64,000 nt of DNA, taken from the NCBI RefSeq assembly GCF_001420915.1, contig NZ_CP013021.1:4250501-4314500 (forward strand), given 5' to 3'. Each line of letters starts with the position of its first letter. The stretch's first letter is position 1. Positions 35,461-44,406 of this stretch are shown here, in pieces. The position numbers were made by a program, and so were the translations under genes. The notes under the pieces were generated by a model that saw nothing but the letters and a program-made list of their open reading frames with translations, ran no database searches and was not told the origin of the DNA. Source of the stretch: Agarivorans gilvus. Its GTDB lineage: Bacteria > Pseudomonadota > Gammaproteobacteria > Enterobacterales > Celerinatantimonadaceae.

Positions 35461-36089
35461 TGTAAGTAGTACTCCGTGGTTTGCTCCTCTATGTATTTTA
35501 GTAAGCTATTCACGGTTTTCTCTAGGCTGCGATTATTATCTAAATGCCAGCAATATTTGGGCAGTTGCGCTTGATAGTGCTCGCTGCGGCGTAGCCGCGC
35601 CAGAATGTCATGTTCTTGCTCACGGCCACGCTGGCGTAGGCGCTCGGCTAAGATTTCTGGTTCAACATCTAGTGCAATCACGCGTAGGCGTTCCGCAAAT
35701 AGCTCTCGAGCCAGCGGGATTTGTTGGCGCGAGCCATTAAACAATACTGAAAAGCCCATACTTAGCCAGCTGTTCACTTCATTACCCACCGCATAATTGC
35801 AGCCATTAGCTTGCCAGTCCATGGCAAACAGACCGCTGCGCTTACGCTGAGTAAACTCCGGTACGCTTAGCGCAATATGGTTTTCGGCACTGTTATCGTT
35901 ACAGCGGGTGATGTAACGATGGGCAATGAGTACACTGCTGTTAGCCTGAAGTTTGTCGCGTAGGCCATTAATAACGCTGTCCTTACCTGAGCCAGAGGGC
36001 CCCACTAGATAAAACAGTTTCGCTTCACCGCTTAGCACTTGGTCTTGACTTAGCTCGATGTTCAAAATACTCGCTCTCCTTGGCGCCAT
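35457..36089 (-). CDS. phnN: ribose 1,5-bisphosphate phosphokinase
   Basis: 210 residues from ATG 36089, P-loop LFYLVGPSGSGKDSVINGL (about 26-44), guanylate-kinase-like. It phosphorylates ribose 1,5-bisphosphate to PRPP. The start is uncertain: ATG 36089 lies 28 bp inside phnM, whereas a TTG at 36065 overlaps the phnM stop and has AAGGAGAG about 10 bases upstream, giving MNIELSQ as the N-terminus. The core is unaffected. Confidence 0.92.
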   Translation of the reverse strand: MAPRRASILNIELSQDQVLSGEAKLFYLVGPSGSGKDSVINGLRDKLQANSSVLIAHRYITRCNDNSAENHIALSVPEFTQRKRSGLFAMDWQANGCNYAVGNEVNSWLSMGFSVLFNGSRQQIPLARELFAERLRVIALDVEPEILAERLRQRGREQEHDILARLRRSEHYQAQLPKYCWHLDNNRSLEKTVNSLLKYIEEQTTEYYLQ

Positions 36090-37198
36090 ACCTGCTGCAC
36101 CTGCAAGCGCTCATCACAAGCTGCGGCTAATACTAAATCGGCTCGCTTGCCTTCGCTGATACTACCCCTATCTGTTAATCCTAGTGTTTGTGCTGGACTT
36201 AAGCTAACCATCTTGATCGCCTGGCACAGATCGTAGTGGTTATCGGGCATGTTGGCGAGCTGATAAGCCGCGTCCAACAAGCTAGCAGGATAGTAATCAG
36301 AGGAGAGAATATCTAACACGCCGTGGCGGGCTAACTCTGCGGCAGCCACATTGCCAGAGTGGGAACCACCGCGCACGATATTAGGTGCACCCATCATTAC
36401 TTTTAGTCCGGCCTCATGCGAGGCCTTAGCGGCGGCTACGGTGGTAGGAAATTCGGCTACCGCGCAGCCTAATGCTGATGATTCTAGGGCGTGTTCTACG
36501 GTGGCGTCGTCGTGGCTGGCTAAAGCAATACCTCGCTGGCGTGCAGATTGAGCAATTTGCTGGCGATTGGCGTCAGACCACTTTTCCGAGGCGGCGGTTT
36601 GCTCGGCTTCAAACTTGGCCATTTCGGCTTCGTTAAGGCCGTATTTGCCCATGTAGTAGGTGCGGTATTTTTCACTGTCGATAAACTGGCGCTGACCGGG
36701 GGTGTGATCCATTAACGAGACCATCGCCACCGGGCCTTGCTCTACCAGCGTTTCAAAGGTGCTGGCGGTATCGGCATTGGGTAATTCGCAGCGCAGGTGC
36801 AGCATGTGCTCGGCGCGGTTAAGGCCACGCTGTTGGCTGCTTACTATGGTGTTGAGCATACGCTCAAGATTGGCTAAGCGGGTGCCTTGGTCGTTGATGT
36901 AACCCAGCGCAATGGCATCGAGTACGGTGGTAATACCGCTGGAGATCATCAAGGCATCATGGCTGGCCATGGCCGAGCCACCCGGCCAGTTTACCTTGGG
37001 GCGAGGGGTAAAAAACTTTTCTAAGTTGTCGGTATGCAGTTCTACCAAGCCGGGAAGTAAATACGCACCTTGGCCGTTAATGGCGCTGCTATGGCGACTT
37101 TGAGTATCGCTTAGCGCAACGATGCGCCCTTCTCTCACTTCTAAAGAGCCGTTAACGATTTCCTGTTCAAGGATCATTTTTACATTGGTAATTATCAT
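36062..37198 (-). CDS. phnM: alpha-D-ribose 1-methylphosphonate 5-triphosphate diphosphatase
   Basis: 378 residues, amidohydrolase fold: LLPGLVELHTDNLEKFFTPRP (metal-binding His and following residues, about 47-67), HDALMISSGITTVLDA, and SHDDATVEHA (about 228-237). GGSHSGNVAA and ILSSDYYPASLL near the C-terminus are typical of PhnM. It releases pyrophosphate from the phosphonate-ribose triphosphate before C-P cleavage. Lies 26 bp after phnL. Confidence 0.94.
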   Translation of the reverse strand: MIITNVKMILEQEIVNGSLEVREGRIVALSDTQSRHSSAINGQGAYLLPGLVELHTDNLEKFFTPRPKVNWPGGSAMASHDALMISSGITTVLDAIALGYINDQGTRLANLERMLNTIVSSQQRGLNRAEHMLHLRCELPNADTASTFETLVEQGPVAMVSLMDHTPGQRQFIDSEKYRTYYMGKYGLNEAEMAKFEAEQTAASEKWSDANRQQIAQSARQRGIALASHDDATVEHALESSALGCAVAEFPTTVAAAKASHEAGLKVMMGAPNIVRGGSHSGNVAAAELARHGVLDILSSDYYPASLLDAAYQLANMPDNHYDLCQAIKMVSLSPAQTLGLTDRGSISEGKRADLVLAAACDERLQVQQVWRQGERVF

Positions 37199-37224
37199 CG
37201 AGCTATCCTTTATTTGGCTAAGGG

Positions 37225-37926
37225 CTATCCTGCGTTTGCGCTAAGGGCTTGCATGTTATGTAGACGGTCGGCGACGAGTTCGCGCACCCACACATCGTGA
37301 AAAATTCCCACAATGGCGGCGCCACCTTGTTTGGCTGTAAGGATCAGTTCTACCACCTGTTGGGCGTTATGTTTGTCGAGTGATGCAGTGGGTTCGTCGA
37401 GTAATAAAATCGGGTAGTCGAGGGCAAAACCACGGGCGATGTTGACGCGTTGCTGTTCGCCGCCAGAGAAGGTGGCCGGAGCCAGTGGCCATAAGCGCTC
37501 TGGCACATTTAGCTGGCTTAGCAAGGTTTGCGCCTTGGCCTTGGCGGCAGCTTCGCTAAAGCCATTTTCCAGCATTGGTTGCATCACGATGTCTAAGGCT
37601 GAGAGGCGTGGAATAACTCGCAAAAATTGGCTTACCCAGCCAATGGTGGAGCGGCGCAGCGCAATAATCTGCCGTGGCGAGGCGCTGGCTAAATCGAGCC
37701 ATTGTTCGCCCTGGCGCAGTAGCAGTTCACCACTATCCACCTGATAGTTACCATATAGTGAGCGCAGCAGGCTGGATTTACCCGAGCCAGAGCTACCGTT
37801 GAGTACCACACATTCGCCAGCAAAAATTTCTAAATTTTGTTGCCGTAATACCGGTAGGCGAGCGGCGCCTTGGTTGTGCAAAATGAAGGTTTTGTCGATG
37901 TTCTTGGCGATCATGAGTGCTTGCAT
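37225..37926 (-). CDS. phnL: C-P lyase ABC-type ATPase subunit PhnL
   Basis: 233 residues. Walker A GSSGSGKSSLLRSLYGNY, signature TFSGGEQQRVNIARGFAL, Walker B ILLLDEPTASLD. PhnL resembles transporter ATPases but has no membrane partner; with PhnI it helps form the phosphonate-ribosyl triphosphate. Typical PhnL stretch: IGWVSQFLRVIPRLSALDIV. It follows phnK by 21 bp. Confidence 0.94.
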   Translation of the reverse strand: MQALMIAKNIDKTFILHNQGAARLPVLRQQNLEIFAGECVVLNGSSGSGKSSLLRSLYGNYQVDSGELLLRQGEQWLDLASASPRQIIALRRSTIGWVSQFLRVIPRLSALDIVMQPMLENGFSEAAAKAKAQTLLSQLNVPERLWPLAPATFSGGEQQRVNIARGFALDYPILLLDEPTASLDKHNAQQVVELILTAKQGGAAIVGIFHDVWVRELVADRLHNMQALSANAG

Positions 37927-37947
37927 GATAAATCCCTATCGCGGCAA

Positions 37948-38772
37948 TTATTGTTGTAGTACTGAAGAAACCAGCAGCTGGGTATAAGCATGGTGAGGGT
38001 CATCTAAGACTTGGTCACATAGCCCGCTTTCCACCACTTGGCCTTGTTTCATCACCATGATGCGGTCGGCCAGTAGCCGTGCTACGGCTAAGTCGTGGGT
38101 CACAATCACCACCGCCAGTTGGAGTTCACTCACCAGCTTGCGCAGCAAATCTAGTAATCGCGCCTGTACCGATACATCTAGGCCACCGGTGGGCTCATCC
38201 ATAAATACCAGCTGCGGATGGGTGACAAGGTTGCGGGCAATTTGTAAGCGCTGCTGCATACCGCCGGAGAAGGTAATGGGCAGATCGTCGATTCGGCTAC
38301 TATCTATTTCTACTGCCTTTAGCCAGTTAAGCGCCTGCTTGCGGATGTCGCCGTAGTGGCGACAACCGGCCTCCATTAAGCGTTCTCCAATGTTACCGCC
38401 AGCCGATACCATTGGCCGTAGCCCGTCTAAGGGGTGCTGATGCACGATGCCAAAATGCTCTCGAATTAAACGGCGGCGCTGGGCTTCTGAGAGCTGATAA
38501 AGGTCGACGCTGTGTTGCTCGGAGCTAAATGTGACCGAGCCACTTTGTGGTGTGAGGCGCCCAGATAAGGCTTTTAATAGGGTGGTTTTACCCGAGCCTG
38601 ATTCACCCACAATAGCCAATACTTCGCCGCGATAGAGTTGTAAATTGAGCGCTTCAAAGCCTTTCCCCGGCGCATAGAGCATGCTTAAGTTGCAGGCTTC
38701 AAGTAAGGCTTCATGTTGTTCCAGCAGCAGCGCTTGCTTAGTTGGGGGGAGTTGGGTCGCTAAGTTAGTCAT
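37948..38772 (-). CDS. phnK: C-P lyase ABC-type ATPase subunit PhnK
   Basis: 274 residues, about 20 longer at the N-terminus than E. coli PhnK. Walker A GESGSGKTTLLKALSGRL, signature TFSGGMQQRLQIARNLV, Walker B LVFMDEPTGGLD. In the E. coli complex PhnK docks on PhnJ. AGGAG precedes the ATG; the start overlaps phnJ by 8 bp. Confidence 0.94.
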   Translation of the reverse strand: MTNLATQLPPTKQALLLEQHEALLEACNLSMLYAPGKGFEALNLQLYRGEVLAIVGESGSGKTTLLKALSGRLTPQSGSVTFSSEQHSVDLYQLSEAQRRRLIREHFGIVHQHPLDGLRPMVSAGGNIGERLMEAGCRHYGDIRKQALNWLKAVEIDSSRIDDLPITFSGGMQQRLQIARNLVTHPQLVFMDEPTGGLDVSVQARLLDLLRKLVSELQLAVVIVTHDLAVARLLADRIMVMKQGQVVESGLCDQVLDDPHHAYTQLLVSSVLQQ

Positions 38773-39652
38773 GTGCTACTCCTGCGCGCGTGGCTTGTTG
38801 TTGGCAATAGTCAGTATCAGAGCAAATAAACATGCGTTGGCCTTGGTCATCCATCAGCACTTCATCCAGAAAGGTGTGTTCACTGCCACAAAGGCTACAG
38901 GCATGCTCCCAGTGTTGAATGGCGAAGGGGTGGTCGTCAAAATCGAGGCTCTTCACTTCGGTATAAGGCGGAATGCAGTAAATGCGTTTTTCCCGCCCTG
39001 CGCCAAATAACATCAGCGCGGGTGAGCGGTGCAGCTTGGGATTGTCGAATTTAGGGATCGGCGAAGGATCCATTAAATAACGCTGCTGCACCATCACCGG
39101 ATAGGCATAGCTGGTGGCGATGTAGCCGTAGTTGACGATGTCTTCATACAGCTTCACCTGCATCGAGCCGTATTCTTCTAAGGCGTGCATCTTCTTGGTT
39201 TCGGTTTCCCGTGGTTCTATAAAGCGTAAGGGCTCGGGAATGGGCACCTGAAAGACTAGAATTTGGCCGTGCTCTAAGGGCTGCTCGGGAATTCGGTGGC
39301 GAGTTTGAATGACGCTGGCGTCTGTGGTGCGCTCGGTGGTTGTTAGCTCACAAACCTTGCTAAAAAACTGGCGGATCGACACCGCATTGGTGGTATCGTC
39401 GGCCCCTTGGTCGATCACCTTAAATACGTCATCTTGACCGAGTAGAGAGGCGCTTAGCATAATGCCTCCGGTACCCCAACCATAAGGCATGGGCATTTCG
39501 CGTCCGCCAAAGGGCACCTGATAACCGGGAATGGCTACTCCTTTTAGAATGGCGCGGCGGATCATTCGTTTGGTTTGCTCGTCTAAATAGCCAAAGTTGT
39601 AGGCGGGGCTGGCCTGCTCTATGTCTGCCGCTTGTTGGCTAAAGCTTTTCAT
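38765..39652 (-). CDS. phnJ: alpha-D-ribose 1-methylphosphonate 5-phosphate C-P lyase
   Basis: 295 residues. The C-terminal cysteines are spaced C-x2-C-x21-C-x5-C (CSLC ... FICSDTDYC), the same spacing as in E. coli PhnJ, where they hold the 4Fe-4S cluster and catalytic Cys for radical SAM C-P bond cleavage. YNFGYLDEQTKRMIRRA and GYQVPFGGREMPMPYGWGTG are typical N-terminal motifs. GGAGAAGCC precedes the ATG; it overlaps phnI by 14 bp. Releases methane or another alkane from phosphonates. Confidence 0.96.
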   Translation of the reverse strand: MKSFSQQAADIEQASPAYNFGYLDEQTKRMIRRAILKGVAIPGYQVPFGGREMPMPYGWGTGGIMLSASLLGQDDVFKVIDQGADDTTNAVSIRQFFSKVCELTTTERTTDASVIQTRHRIPEQPLEHGQILVFQVPIPEPLRFIEPRETETKKMHALEEYGSMQVKLYEDIVNYGYIATSYAYPVMVQQRYLMDPSPIPKFDNPKLHRSPALMLFGAGREKRIYCIPPYTEVKSLDFDDHPFAIQHWEHACSLCGSEHTFLDEVLMDDQGQRMFICSDTDYCQQQATRAGVAHD

Positions 39653-40751
39653 TGGCTTCTCCTTGTTGACGCATTTTTCGCAGTAGTTCTAATTCCGATT
39701 GAAAGTCGACGTAGTGGGGCAGTTTTAGGTGAGAGACAAAACCCGCCGCCTCTACGTTGTCGGCATGGGCTAATACAAATTCTTCATCCTGGGCTGGGCT
39801 TGTTACTGGCTCGTTGTAGCGTTTGGCTTGTAAGGCGCGGTCTAACAAAGCTACCGCCATGGCCTTGCGCTCACTAAAGCCAAAGGATAAGCCATAGCCT
39901 CGAGTAAAGTGAGGATCTTGATTTTGGGGTTTAACAAAGCCATTGACCATTTCACATTCGGTAAGCAGCACGGCTCCAATTTCGATATTGAAACCGAGCT
40001 CTTCGGGGCAGACTTCAAGGGCTACTTCACCACTGCGAATTTCTCCGGCAAAGGGGTGGTTGCGCCCATAGCCGCGCTGGGTGGAGTAGGCCAGCGATAG
40101 CAAAAAGCCTTCGTCGCCGCGGCTCAGTTGCTGCAGTTTCGCGGCGCGTGAGCAAGGGTAGCTGATGGCTTGCTGGGTAATATCGGCGGGGACTTCGCCA
40201 TTATCGAGTTCGGCCTGGGCTAGGCCCTGCTGTTCCAGCAGTGAAAATACCTTGCTAAAGGTTTCGCTTGTTTGCTGCTCTGCTTTAGTGGCGCTTTGTT
40301 GTGGGTTGCTGGCTGTTGGCGCAGCAGGCTGCTCGGCTTGCTGTTCGGCCAGCAGACTAAAATCCAACAAGCGGTGGCTATAGTCGTAAGTGGGACCTAA
40401 TTGCTGGCCGCCGGGAAGATCTTTAAAACTGGCTGAGATGCGTCGTTGTACCCGCATCTTTTCGGTATCCAAGGGCTCACAGCTGAGCAACATTGGCAGG
40501 GTAGTGCGATAGGCGCGCAGTAAAAATATAGCTTCTACTTGGTCACCGCTAGCTTGTTTTAGCGCCAGCGCGGCTAATTCACGGTCGTAGATGCCGCCCT
40601 CGCTCATCACGCGTTCTACCGCAAGACTCAGTTGTTCACTAATTTGCGCTACGCTGAGTTCGGCCAGCGACTGGTCGCCACGACGGCGCTGCGCTTGTAA
40701 GCGATGTGCGGTGGCAATGGCTTTTTCACCGCCTTTAACTGCTACATACAT
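39639..40751 (-). CDS. phnI: C-P lyase core subunit PhnI
   Basis: 370 residues from ATG 40751 (MYVAVKGGEKAI), whose A is shared with the phnH stop codon; the upstream extension in the same frame is non-homologous. Family stretches: AYRTTLPMLLSCEPLDTEKMRVQRRISASFKDLPGGQ, EVCPEELGFNIEIGAVLLTECEMVNGF and GYGLSFGFSERKAMAVALLDRA. PhnI joins phosphonate to ATP at C1 of ribose, displacing adenine, with PhnG/H/L. A Gln/Ala-rich linker (about 165-190) looks variable. Confidence 0.95.
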   Translation of the reverse strand: MYVAVKGGEKAIATAHRLQAQRRRGDQSLAELSVAQISEQLSLAVERVMSEGGIYDRELAALALKQASGDQVEAIFLLRAYRTTLPMLLSCEPLDTEKMRVQRRISASFKDLPGGQQLGPTYDYSHRLLDFSLLAEQQAEQPAAPTASNPQQSATKAEQQTSETFSKVFSLLEQQGLAQAELDNGEVPADITQQAISYPCSRAAKLQQLSRGDEGFLLSLAYSTQRGYGRNHPFAGEIRSGEVALEVCPEELGFNIEIGAVLLTECEMVNGFVKPQNQDPHFTRGYGLSFGFSERKAMAVALLDRALQAKRYNEPVTSPAQDEEFVLAHADNVEAAGFVSHLKLPHYVDFQSELELLRKMRQQGEANEKL

Positions 40752-41347
40752 TAACTTAACTCCAGCTGGGTAGTACGAGAAACGGCGATTAAGCTGTCTT
40801 GATGACAAAACATAAAGTCCAGCCCTAGGGGAAAGCGCTGGCTGGGTTTGACTAGGTAATTGAGTAGGCCTTCGTTTAACTCACCCAATTGCAGTTCGCG
40901 GCTATCCGCAATGCCGGGGCCACTCAGTTTTAGGCGTGGGCCGCTGCTAAAACTATTGCTTTGCACGATAACGGTGGCGCTTTGTTCTGGGCTTAATTCT
41001 GTTCCGGCTTTTAGCTGGTTAAGCTTGATGTTGCACTGCTGGTTAAGCACCACAAAGTCGGCCAGCTCAGCGTTGCTGGCTTTGATGCCATTATGAAAGG
41101 CCAAGTTTTGCCACGCTGAGCTTAAGTCTGACTCTGTTGTAGTCAGCTCTGGGCTCAGATAAAGGCTGGTATCTTGGTCACACAGGCTGAGCAGAATTTG
41201 GCTAGCTGCGGCATTGAGTGGGGCAAAGCCTGCGTGGTGTTGCAGTGTCACCTTGGTGCCGGGCTCACTCAGGGCCTTGAGTATTTGCCGAAAACATTGC
41301 TGAGCATGCTGAACCGGTTGGCTAAAGCCATTGCTAATGTGCTGCAT
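40751..41347 (-). CDS. phnH: C-P lyase core subunit PhnH
   Basis: 198 residues. FRQILKALSEPGTKVTLQ near the N-terminus and KLSGPGIADSRELQL (about 143-157), then RFPLGLDFMFCHQDSLIAVSRTTQL at the end, are family hallmarks. PhnH is part of the Phn(GHIJ) core complex. Its start codon overlaps the phnG stop by one base. Confidence 0.94.
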   Translation of the reverse strand: MQHISNGFSQPVQHAQQCFRQILKALSEPGTKVTLQHHAGFAPLNAAASQILLSLCDQDTSLYLSPELTTTESDLSSAWQNLAFHNGIKASNAELADFVVLNQQCNIKLNQLKAGTELSPEQSATVIVQSNSFSSGPRLKLSGPGIADSRELQLGELNEGLLNYLVKPSQRFPLGLDFMFCHQDSLIAVSRTTQLELS

Positions 41348-41814
41348 TAGTCTTCTCCTCTGACTAGGGTGAAGAAATCTACTTTAGATTGGGCGGCTCG
41401 CTGGGCAATGTGCTGCTGCGCCTGTTTGCGTTGCTCTGCCAATGGCTGAATCACCGTTTCTTGTAGGCTGGGGGCATGTTCGCCTTGCACTAGTAAGGCA
41501 TCGATGATGGCTGCCAATAGGGCGTGCTGTTTGGCTCGGCCTTGTAAATAGCCATAACCCAGAGTGCCATCTTCCAGACGCACAGCGGCGCGAGTAATGG
41601 TGGTATCGGCAAAGTTAAAGCGTTGACCGCTACCGCCGATGCGCCCTTGCAGGCGAGCGAGGCCCACTTCGGGTTGGCGGATCACCTCGCAGGGAGGGTC
41701 AAGTTGCAGTTGTTGCCAGCGCGTGAGTAACTCGTTATAGGGGGCGGTAGCCAGTATCGACATCCAATGTTGGCGAGTTTGGATGTTAGGCGTGGCGGGT
41801 GACGCGGTGTTCAT
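41347..41814 (-). CDS. phnG: C-P lyase core subunit PhnG
   Basis: 155 residues. RQHWMSILATAPYNEL and RQPEVGLARLQGRIGGSGQRFNFADTTITRAAVRL, then GYGYLQGRAKQHALLAAIIDALL, identify PhnG, another core subunit. It overlaps phnF by 4 bp (ATGA), which shows that the regulator and the enzyme genes are translated from one message. Confidence 0.94.
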   Translation of the reverse strand: MNTASPATPNIQTRQHWMSILATAPYNELLTRWQQLQLDPPCEVIRQPEVGLARLQGRIGGSGQRFNFADTTITRAAVRLEDGTLGYGYLQGRAKQHALLAAIIDALLVQGEHAPSLQETVIQPLAEQRKQAQQHIAQRAAQSKVDFFTLVRGED

Positions 41815-42509
41815 AAAGGATGCTCCAAACTGAGTTCTACGAGTTCTGCTCGAATATGCGAGAGCGAGAATTCAAAGGGCTGTTGATGTTGATCTACATT
41901 CACTGTTTGCAGGGTGAGTAGTGGTGTTGCTGCGCAAATTTGCAAGCAGGCGCAGTCTTCTGCATTGGCTAGCTGAGCGCCCACAACGGTGTGGTGGCGG
42001 CGCAGCTTAATGGCGTGATATTGCTGTAAAAAAGCGTGTAATGAGCCTTGCCGATACAGATTTAAGCTGGCTTCATGCTCGCCTAGTTGTAGGTGGTGAA
42101 ATACGATGCTTACTGGTACTTGGTTAATAAAACGTAAGGTTTTTAATTGAATCACCGTATCCCCAAGGCTTAAGTTAAGGCCTTTGGCCACCTGAGCGTT
42201 GGCTTGAATGCGGCTTAAGCTGAGCAAACGGCTATTGGGTTTAACACCGGCATTTAATAGGTTGTCGGTAAACTTAGAGCCCGAATGCAGCGGGTAGCGC
42301 ATTGGCTTGCTTAATACCATTACTCCCTTACCTTGTTGGCGTAACAGCCAGCCTTTAAGTACCAGTTCGTCGATGGCGCGGCGCAGGGTATGGCGGTTCA
42401 CCTGATAGTGCTCGGCGAGGCGTTGCTCCGGTGGCAGGTACTGGCCAGCCTGATAGCCTTGGCTGATTTGCTGTTCCAGATTAAGCGCAATTTCTTGGTA
42501 ACGCGGCAT
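41811..42509 (-). CDS. phnF: GntR/HutC-family regulator of phosphonate metabolism
   Basis: 232 residues. N-terminal GntR winged helix (YLPPEQRLAEHYQVNRHTLRRAIDELVLKGWLLRQQGKGVMV, about 24-65) and C-terminal UTRA ligand domain. PhnF usually represses phn genes and releases on a phosphonate pathway signal. Here it lies inside the operon between the transport and enzyme genes. Two candidate binding sites lie before phnC and before phnE. Confidence 0.92.
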   Translation of the reverse strand: MPRYQEIALNLEQQISQGYQAGQYLPPEQRLAEHYQVNRHTLRRAIDELVLKGWLLRQQGKGVMVLSKPMRYPLHSGSKFTDNLLNAGVKPNSRLLSLSRIQANAQVAKGLNLSLGDTVIQLKTLRFINQVPVSIVFHHLQLGEHEASLNLYRQGSLHAFLQQYHAIKLRRHHTVVGAQLANAEDCACLQICAATPLLTLQTVNVDQHQQPFEFSLSHIRAELVELSLEHPL

Positions 42510-42521
42510 CGTGTGGCTCTC

Positions 42522-43310
42522 TTAGATAAACAGTTTACGCACGCGCTGTGAGGCGAAATCGAGTAAACTGACGGTGCCAACGATGATGATCATCACCGCA
42601 CAGGTTTGCGGGAACATAAAGTCGCGAATGCTCTCCCAAAGAATCACCCCAATGCCGCCTGCGCCCACCATGCCCACCACCGTGGCGGAGCGAACATTGG
42701 ATTCAAAGCGGTATAGCGAGAAGGAAATCCACAAGGGCAATACTTGCGGGATCACCCCATAAACAATTTCTTCCAACTTGTTGGCGCCAGTGGCTCGAAC
42801 CCCTTCCACTTGGCCGGGGTCGATGGCTTCCACCGCCTCGGAAAACAGTTTGGCTAGCACCCCGGTGGTGTGAATGAATAGCGCCATTACCCCAGCGAAG
42901 GGGCCAAGGCCGACACTCACCACAAATAACATGGCAAACACCATTTCGTTAATCGCTCGGGCGGCGTCCATCAGCCGGCGCATCGGTTGGTAGACCCAAG
43001 CTGGCACCATGTTCTCGGCGCACATTAGGCCAAAGGGCACCGATAAAATAATCGAGAATATGGTGCCCCAAATAGCGATGTGCAGGGTGATCAGCATTTC
43101 CTCCAAGTAGTAGCGAAGGTCACTAAAATCGGGAGGAAAGAAGTCGCTGGCGAGTTCAGCCATGTTGCCTGCGTCTTGGTAGAGTTTTAGCGGAGCAATT
43201 TCAGCACCCTGCCAACTCCATACCAAGCCTGCTAGAGCAATAGCCCAGGCAAACAGGCTTAACCAAGAAGGCTTGCTGTGTTGTTCGAGAATGGTGGTGT
43301 CGCTGGTCAT
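42522..43310 (-). CDS. phnE: phosphonate ABC transporter permease
   Basis: 262 residues from ATG 43310 (a TTG at 43322 is possible). Six predicted membrane helices and the BPD permease loop VEGVRATGANKLEEIVYGVIPQVLP (about 182-206). SATVVGMVGAGGIGVILW is typical of PhnE. It moves phosphonates across the inner membrane with PhnC and PhnD. One phnE copy only. Confidence 0.93.
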   Translation of the reverse strand: MTSDTTILEQHSKPSWLSLFAWAIALAGLVWSWQGAEIAPLKLYQDAGNMAELASDFFPPDFSDLRYYLEEMLITLHIAIWGTIFSIILSVPFGLMCAENMVPAWVYQPMRRLMDAARAINEMVFAMLFVVSVGLGPFAGVMALFIHTTGVLAKLFSEAVEAIDPGQVEGVRATGANKLEEIVYGVIPQVLPLWISFSLYRFESNVRSATVVGMVGAGGIGVILWESIRDFMFPQTCAVMIIIVGTVSLLDFASQRVRKLFI

Positions 43311-43321
43311 GTGCGTATCCA

Positions 43322-43337
43322 ACTTGTCTAGATAAGT
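43322..43337. promoter_or_regulatory. candidate PhnF operator between phnD and phnE
   Basis: ACTTGTCTAGATAAGT is palindromic except for one pair, with a central GTCTAGAT fitting the GT-N-TA-N-AC pattern of HutC-type regulators. It matches 14 of 16 bases of the site before phnC (45287-45302, read on the minus strand). Confidence 0.5.
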
Positions 43338-43377
43338 GGTGATTACAAAAGCTGGGTCGAAACCCAGCTAATCGTGC

Positions 43378-44385
43378 TTATTGCGCCATGGCAGTAATGG
43401 CACTTTGTTGGCGGTTTAAGTCGGCCAATTGCGCATCGATAACCGCTAACTCAGCGGCTTTTTCTGCTTTAGATAGCTTGCTGTCGTTTTCGGTATTGAT
43501 GCGGTTTTTAAACAACACCAATTGGCGAATAGGCAGTAGTTGTAGGTCGCTAGAGGCTTTGAAGGGGGCCCATTGCAATTTTTCTAAAATAGCCAGCTCT
43601 TGCGGGTCACCCGATTTGCCGTAGTTCATGAAGAAGTCGTAAACCTTGCCTTTTACGCTTTCTGGTAGGTTTTTACGCCAGACGATGGGATCGGATGGAA
43701 TTAACGGTGATTTCCAAATCACTTTTAACTGAGCAAATTTGTCAGGCGCAGTGACTTTTAGACGATCCATGTTTTCGGTATTGCCGGTGGCCACGTCTAC
43801 TTGCTTGGCGGCTGCGGCGAGGGCATTGGCTTCGTGGCCCGAGTTCATGCTGCGTTTAAAGTCAGACACCGAGATGTTGTTTTGGGCAAATACGTAGTAA
43901 GAAGGCACCAAGAAACCCGAAGTGGAGTTGGGATCGCCATTACCAAAGGTGAGCTGGCTGCGCTTGGCAATCACGTCGTCTAAGCTGTTTAGCGGGCTGT
44001 CTTTGTGGGTGACTAATACGCTCCAGTAACCGGGATTGCCGGTGACATCTACGGTTTGGGCGAAAATTTCACCACCGGCGCGGTCTACCGCTTCCATGGC
44101 CGATTTGTTGCCATACCAGGCTACGTCTACTTTGTCGAAACGCATGCCTTGAATGATGCCGGCGTAATCAGGGGCGAAGAAGGCCTTTACCTTATAGCCG
44201 GTTTTTTGTTCCATGGCCTCTAAGAAAGGGATCCAAGTGGTTTTTAAATTTTGCTGAGATTCAGTAGAAATAATCCCAAAGTTGATGGTTTCCATGGCTT
44301 TTTCCGCCGCGGTGACCATGCTTGAACTAAGCGCAGCAGCTACTAGCGTGCCAGCAAAGGCTGTTTGCTTAATAAGCTTTAACAT
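43378..44385 (-). CDS. phnD: phosphonate ABC transporter substrate-binding protein
   Basis: 335 residues with a signal peptide (about 1-27, MLKLIKQTAFAGTLVAAALSS). Family stretches: INFGIISTESQQNLKTTWIPFLEAMEQKTGYKVKAFFAPDYAGIIQGM and STSGFLVPSYYVF, where Ser/Thr residues contact the phosphonate. The periplasmic protein delivers phosphonates to PhnE. CAAGGAG precedes the ATG. Confidence 0.94.
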   Translation of the reverse strand: MLKLIKQTAFAGTLVAAALSSSMVTAAEKAMETINFGIISTESQQNLKTTWIPFLEAMEQKTGYKVKAFFAPDYAGIIQGMRFDKVDVAWYGNKSAMEAVDRAGGEIFAQTVDVTGNPGYWSVLVTHKDSPLNSLDDVIAKRSQLTFGNGDPNSTSGFLVPSYYVFAQNNISVSDFKRSMNSGHEANALAAAAKQVDVATGNTENMDRLKVTAPDKFAQLKVIWKSPLIPSDPIVWRKNLPESVKGKVYDFFMNYGKSGDPQELAILEKLQWAPFKASSDLQLLPIRQLVLFKNRINTENDSKLSKAEKAAELAVIDAQLADLNRQQSAITAMAQ

Positions 44386-44406
44386 GCATCTATCTCCTTG
44401 AATGGG